Positions 61,905-64,000 of a DNA stretch of 64,000 nt are shown piece after piece (position 1 is the stretch's first letter; each line of letters begins with the position of its first letter). The notes beneath the pieces are model-generated. The model ran no database searches. It was given only the letters and a program-made list of their open reading frames with translations, and was not told the origin of the DNA. Both the position numbers and the translations under genes were made by a program. The DNA comes from Mesorhizobium sp. Z1-4 (GTDB lineage: Bacteria; Pseudomonadota; Alphaproteobacteria; Rhizobiales; Rhizobiaceae), in assembly GCF_004000235.1 (NCBI RefSeq), contig NZ_RCIO01000003.1, forward strand, positions 496,373-560,372, in the 5' to 3' direction.

Positions 61905-62774
61905 CTATCTCTCCAGCCGCGCCAGAAGCGAGGACGTGTCCCAGCGATTGCCGCCGATCTGCTGCACTTCCTTGTAGAACTGGTCGACAAGTGCGGTAAC
62001 CGGCAGTTTCGCGCCGTTGCGGTCAGCTTCGGCGAGGCAGATGCCGAGGTCCTTGCGCATCCAGTCGACGGCGAAACCGAAATCGTATTTGCCTTCGTTC
62101 ATCGTCTTGTAGCGGTTTTCCATCTGCCAGGAGCCGGCTGCTCCCTTGGAGATGACGTCGATCACCGCTTCGATGTCGAGCCCGGCCTTCTTGCCGAAGT
62201 GGATGCCTTCGGCGAGCCCCTGAACGAGCCCGGCGATGCAGATCTGGTTGATCATCTTGGTCAACTGGCCGGCACCTGCCGGACCCATGAGCCCGACCAT
62301 GCGGGCATAGGAATCGATCACCGGTCCGGCTTTGTCGAAATCGGCCTTCTCGCCGCCGCACATCACGGTGAGCACGCCGTTTTCGGCACCAGCCTGACCG
62401 CCTGAAACCGGCGCATCGACAAAACCGATACCGCGCTTCTTCGCCTCTTCGGCCAGTTCGCGCGCGACCTCGGCGGAGGCGGTGGTGTGGTCAACGAATA
62501 CCGATCCGCGCTCCATCGTGGCGAACGCGCCATCGGAGCCCAGCGTCACCGAGCGCAGGTCATCGTCATTGCCGACGCAGGCCATGACAAATTCTTTTCC
62601 GCGTGCCGCGGCGGCCGGCGTCGGGGCAAAGATGCCGCCATGTTCGGCGGTCCATTTCTCGGCCTTTGCCTGGGTGCGGTTGTAGACCGCTACCTTGTGC
62701 TTGCCTTTGTGAACGAGATGCCCGGCCATGGGGTAGCCCATGACGCCGAGCCCGAGAAACGCGACGGAAGCCAT
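61905..62774 (-). CDS. NAD(P)-dependent 3-hydroxyisobutyrate dehydrogenase family oxidoreductase
   Basis: A 289-residue beta-hydroxyacid dehydrogenase. NAD(P)-binding GLGVMGYPMAGHL, substrate-binding DAPVSGGQAGAENG and catalytic lysine in GAGQLTKMINQI are all present. Relatives act on 3-hydroxyisobutyrate, tartronate semialdehyde or succinate semialdehyde; sequence alone does not choose. Confidence 0.87.
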   Translation of the reverse strand: MASVAFLGLGVMGYPMAGHLVHKGKHKVAVYNRTQAKAEKWTAEHGGIFAPTPAAAARGKEFVMACVGNDDDLRSVTLGSDGAFATMERGSVFVDHTTASAEVARELAEEAKKRGIGFVDAPVSGGQAGAENGVLTVMCGGEKADFDKAGPVIDSYARMVGLMGPAGAGQLTKMINQICIAGLVQGLAEGIHFGKKAGLDIEAVIDVISKGAAGSWQMENRYKTMNEGKYDFGFAVDWMRKDLGICLAEADRNGAKLPVTALVDQFYKEVQQIGGNRWDTSSLLARLER

Positions 62775-62811
62775 TCAATTCTCCGGACTGTGTGTTCGTG
62801 CTTCGGGGTAT

Positions 62812-63642
62812 TCAGCGAATGAGGTGGCGCGTCAAGCGCGCCTCGATCCAGGCCCATATATTGCGCAGGATTTCGACGACGATCAGGTAGAATACCGCCG
62901 CCCAAAGATAGGCCTGGAAATCGAATGTCTTGGAAAACACCCAGCGTGCCTGGCCCATAAGATCATAGACTGTGATGATGGCGACAATGGCTGAGCCCTT
63001 AATCATCAGGATGATCTCGTTGCCATAGGGGCGTAGCGCCACGATCAGCGCTTGCGGCAGGATAATTTTCCGGAACGTGAACAGCTTTGGCAATCCCAGC
63101 GCCGAGGCGCCCTCCCACTGGCCTTTGGGAACGCTCTTGATGGCGCCGGCAAGAATCTCGGCCTGGTATGCAGCGGTGTTCAGTGTGAATGCCAGAAAGC
63201 CGCAATTCCACGCATCTCGGAAAAAGCCCCACAGGCCGATCGACTTCAGCTCGTTGGAAAACTGCCCGAGGCCGTAATAGATCAGAAATACCTGTGCCAG
63301 CAGCGGCGTACCGCGAAAGGTGTAGATATAGGCATAGGCGAGGGCGCCGATGTACCGGTTTTTCGACAGCCGTCCGAGCGCAATCGGCAGCGAAAGAAGG
63401 GCCCCCGCGACCAGGGAGGACAGCACCAGACTGACAGTGACCTTGAGGCCGGACCAGTAGCGCGGACCGTATTTCTCGACGAATTCGGGGTTCCACGAGC
63501 TGGCGAGATACCAGACAAACCCAACGCCGATCAGAACCCACAGTGCAACGACCGCATTTCCCCAGAACCTGCCGGCTGTCCAACGGCGCGGCGGCGCCGG
63601 TGGCCGTTCGACTGCTGTCCGGTTGAGCGCCATGTCGGTCAT
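62812..63642 (-). CDS. Polar amino-acid ABC transporter permease, HisM type
   Basis: A 276-residue permease of the His/Glu/Gln/Arg/opine class. An N-terminal helix (27-46) precedes the BPD_transp_1 domain with FRGTPLLAQVFLIYYGLGQ and the EAA loop GQWEGASALGLPKLFTFRKIIL. Overlaps the partner permease by four bases. The binding protein and ATPase are outside the window. Confidence 0.9.
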   Translation of the reverse strand: MTDMALNRTAVERPPAPPRRWTAGRFWGNAVVALWVLIGVGFVWYLASSWNPEFVEKYGPRYWSGLKVTVSLVLSSLVAGALLSLPIALGRLSKNRYIGALAYAYIYTFRGTPLLAQVFLIYYGLGQFSNELKSIGLWGFFRDAWNCGFLAFTLNTAAYQAEILAGAIKSVPKGQWEGASALGLPKLFTFRKIILPQALIVALRPYGNEIILMIKGSAIVAIITVYDLMGQARWVFSKTFDFQAYLWAAVFYLIVVEILRNIWAWIEARLTRHLIR

Positions 63643-64000
63643 CGCGCCAGCTCGCTTTTCTGGCCGAACCGTTCAATGCGGCTGATCACCAGGCCGGAGA
63701 GGATGGCAAGCAGGAGGTAGAGAATGAACGCGGTGCCGTAGAAGAAGAACGCCTGTTTGGTGACGCGCGCTGCGATCCCGGTTTGGCGCAGGATATCGGA
63801 GAGCGCGATGGTGGAAACGAGCGCGGTGTCTTTCAACAGGACCAGCCACAGGTTCGACAGTCCGGGCAGGGCAAGGCGAATGAGCTGCGGCATCACGACC
63901 TTGCGCATCGTCAGCCCGTAGCTGAGGCCGACGGCGTAGCCACCTTCATATTGCCCGCGCGGTATGGCGCGGAATGCAGACAGAAACACTTCCGATGCGT
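63639..64000 (-). CDS. Polar amino-acid ABC transporter permease, HisQ type (3' part)
   Basis: About 120 C-terminal residues; the gene continues beyond the right edge. FLSAFRAIPRGQYEGGYAVG and the EAA-type loop GLSYGLTMRKVVMPQLIRLALPGL identify it as the second permease of the amino-acid importer. Its stop overlaps the HisM-type start (ATGA). Confidence 0.87.
   Translation of the reverse strand, partial: ASEVFLSAFRAIPRGQYEGGYAVGLSYGLTMRKVVMPQLIRLALPGLSNLWLVLLKDTALVSTIALSDILRQTGIAARVTKQAFFFYGTAFILYLLLAILSGLVISRIERFGQKSELAR

Noticed and set aside
1-64000. CRISPR arrays, insertion sequences, rRNA genes
   Set aside because: No regularly spaced repeats, transposase frames or rRNA-like stretches were seen.

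Overview
The window is GC-rich, densely packed bacterial DNA from an alphaproteobacterium, most likely of the Hyphomicrobiales (Rhizobiales; Phyllobacteriaceae-like). Pointers are a RirA-type iron regulator with cysteines at 91, 99 and 105, hemP beside it, a PutA without its own DNA-binding domain next to a divergent Lrp-type PutR, an E. coli-like fused PntA/PntB pair, and a DivJ/PleC-like histidine kinase. The genus is inference.

Region by region. (1) 1-4820: a leftward dipeptide/oligopeptide ABC importer (binding protein, two permeases, start of an ATPase) with an M20 deacylase/peptidase. (2) 4962-10053: an L,D-transpeptidase closed by a good terminator, then a soeABC-type molybdenum sulfite dehydrogenase. 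(3) 10061-15026: histidine phosphatase, succinate-semialdehyde dehydrogenase, a PfkB/KDG kinase, and a YtkA-like protein with a diheme peroxidase. (4) 15023-20027: putR/putA, then hemP and rirA with two TGA-N9-TCA iron boxes in front of hemP. (5) 20190-27412: MaoC protein, maleylacetoacetate isomerase-like GST, ALDH16-like double dehydrogenase with deoC, FAD reductase and iron alcohol dehydrogenase. (6) 27482-33854: an unassigned TetR-controlled cluster (NMT1/SsuABC-type importer, DapA-like lyase, GNAT, SDR-like epimerase) with two related operators flanking tetR.

(7) 34254-52296 is the most interesting part: a compact catabolic island with TRAP transporter, alpha/beta hydrolase, beta-propeller protein, isochorismatase-fold hydrolase, private thioredoxin and thioredoxin reductase, a ubiD-to-ubiX operon (UbiD decarboxylase, AhpD-like protein, EthD-like protein, old yellow enzyme, cupin, DUF2848 protein, amidase, UbiX), a MarR regulator and pntAB. 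The same 17-bp imperfect palindrome, ATATAAG-N3-CTTATAT-like, occurs in all four promoter-bearing intergenic regions of this block, so it reads as one MarR regulon. I propose uptake and prFMN-dependent decarboxylation of an aromatic or N-heteroaromatic acid, followed by reduction and C-N/C-C hydrolysis, with PntAB supplying NADPH to the reductases. A 25-nt 3' end of an initiator-tRNA-like sequence lies just left of the island (34162-34186) and may be an attachment-site scar.

(8) 52560-64000: ordinary chromosome with dusA, TauE/SafE permease, retropepsin-like protease, DUF1289, CobT-like enzyme, sensor kinase, secreted nuclease, GST, UDG-family protein, AsnC regulator, DUF3299 protein, AlkD-like repair protein, a 3-hydroxyisobutyrate-dehydrogenase-family enzyme and part of a polar amino-acid ABC transporter.
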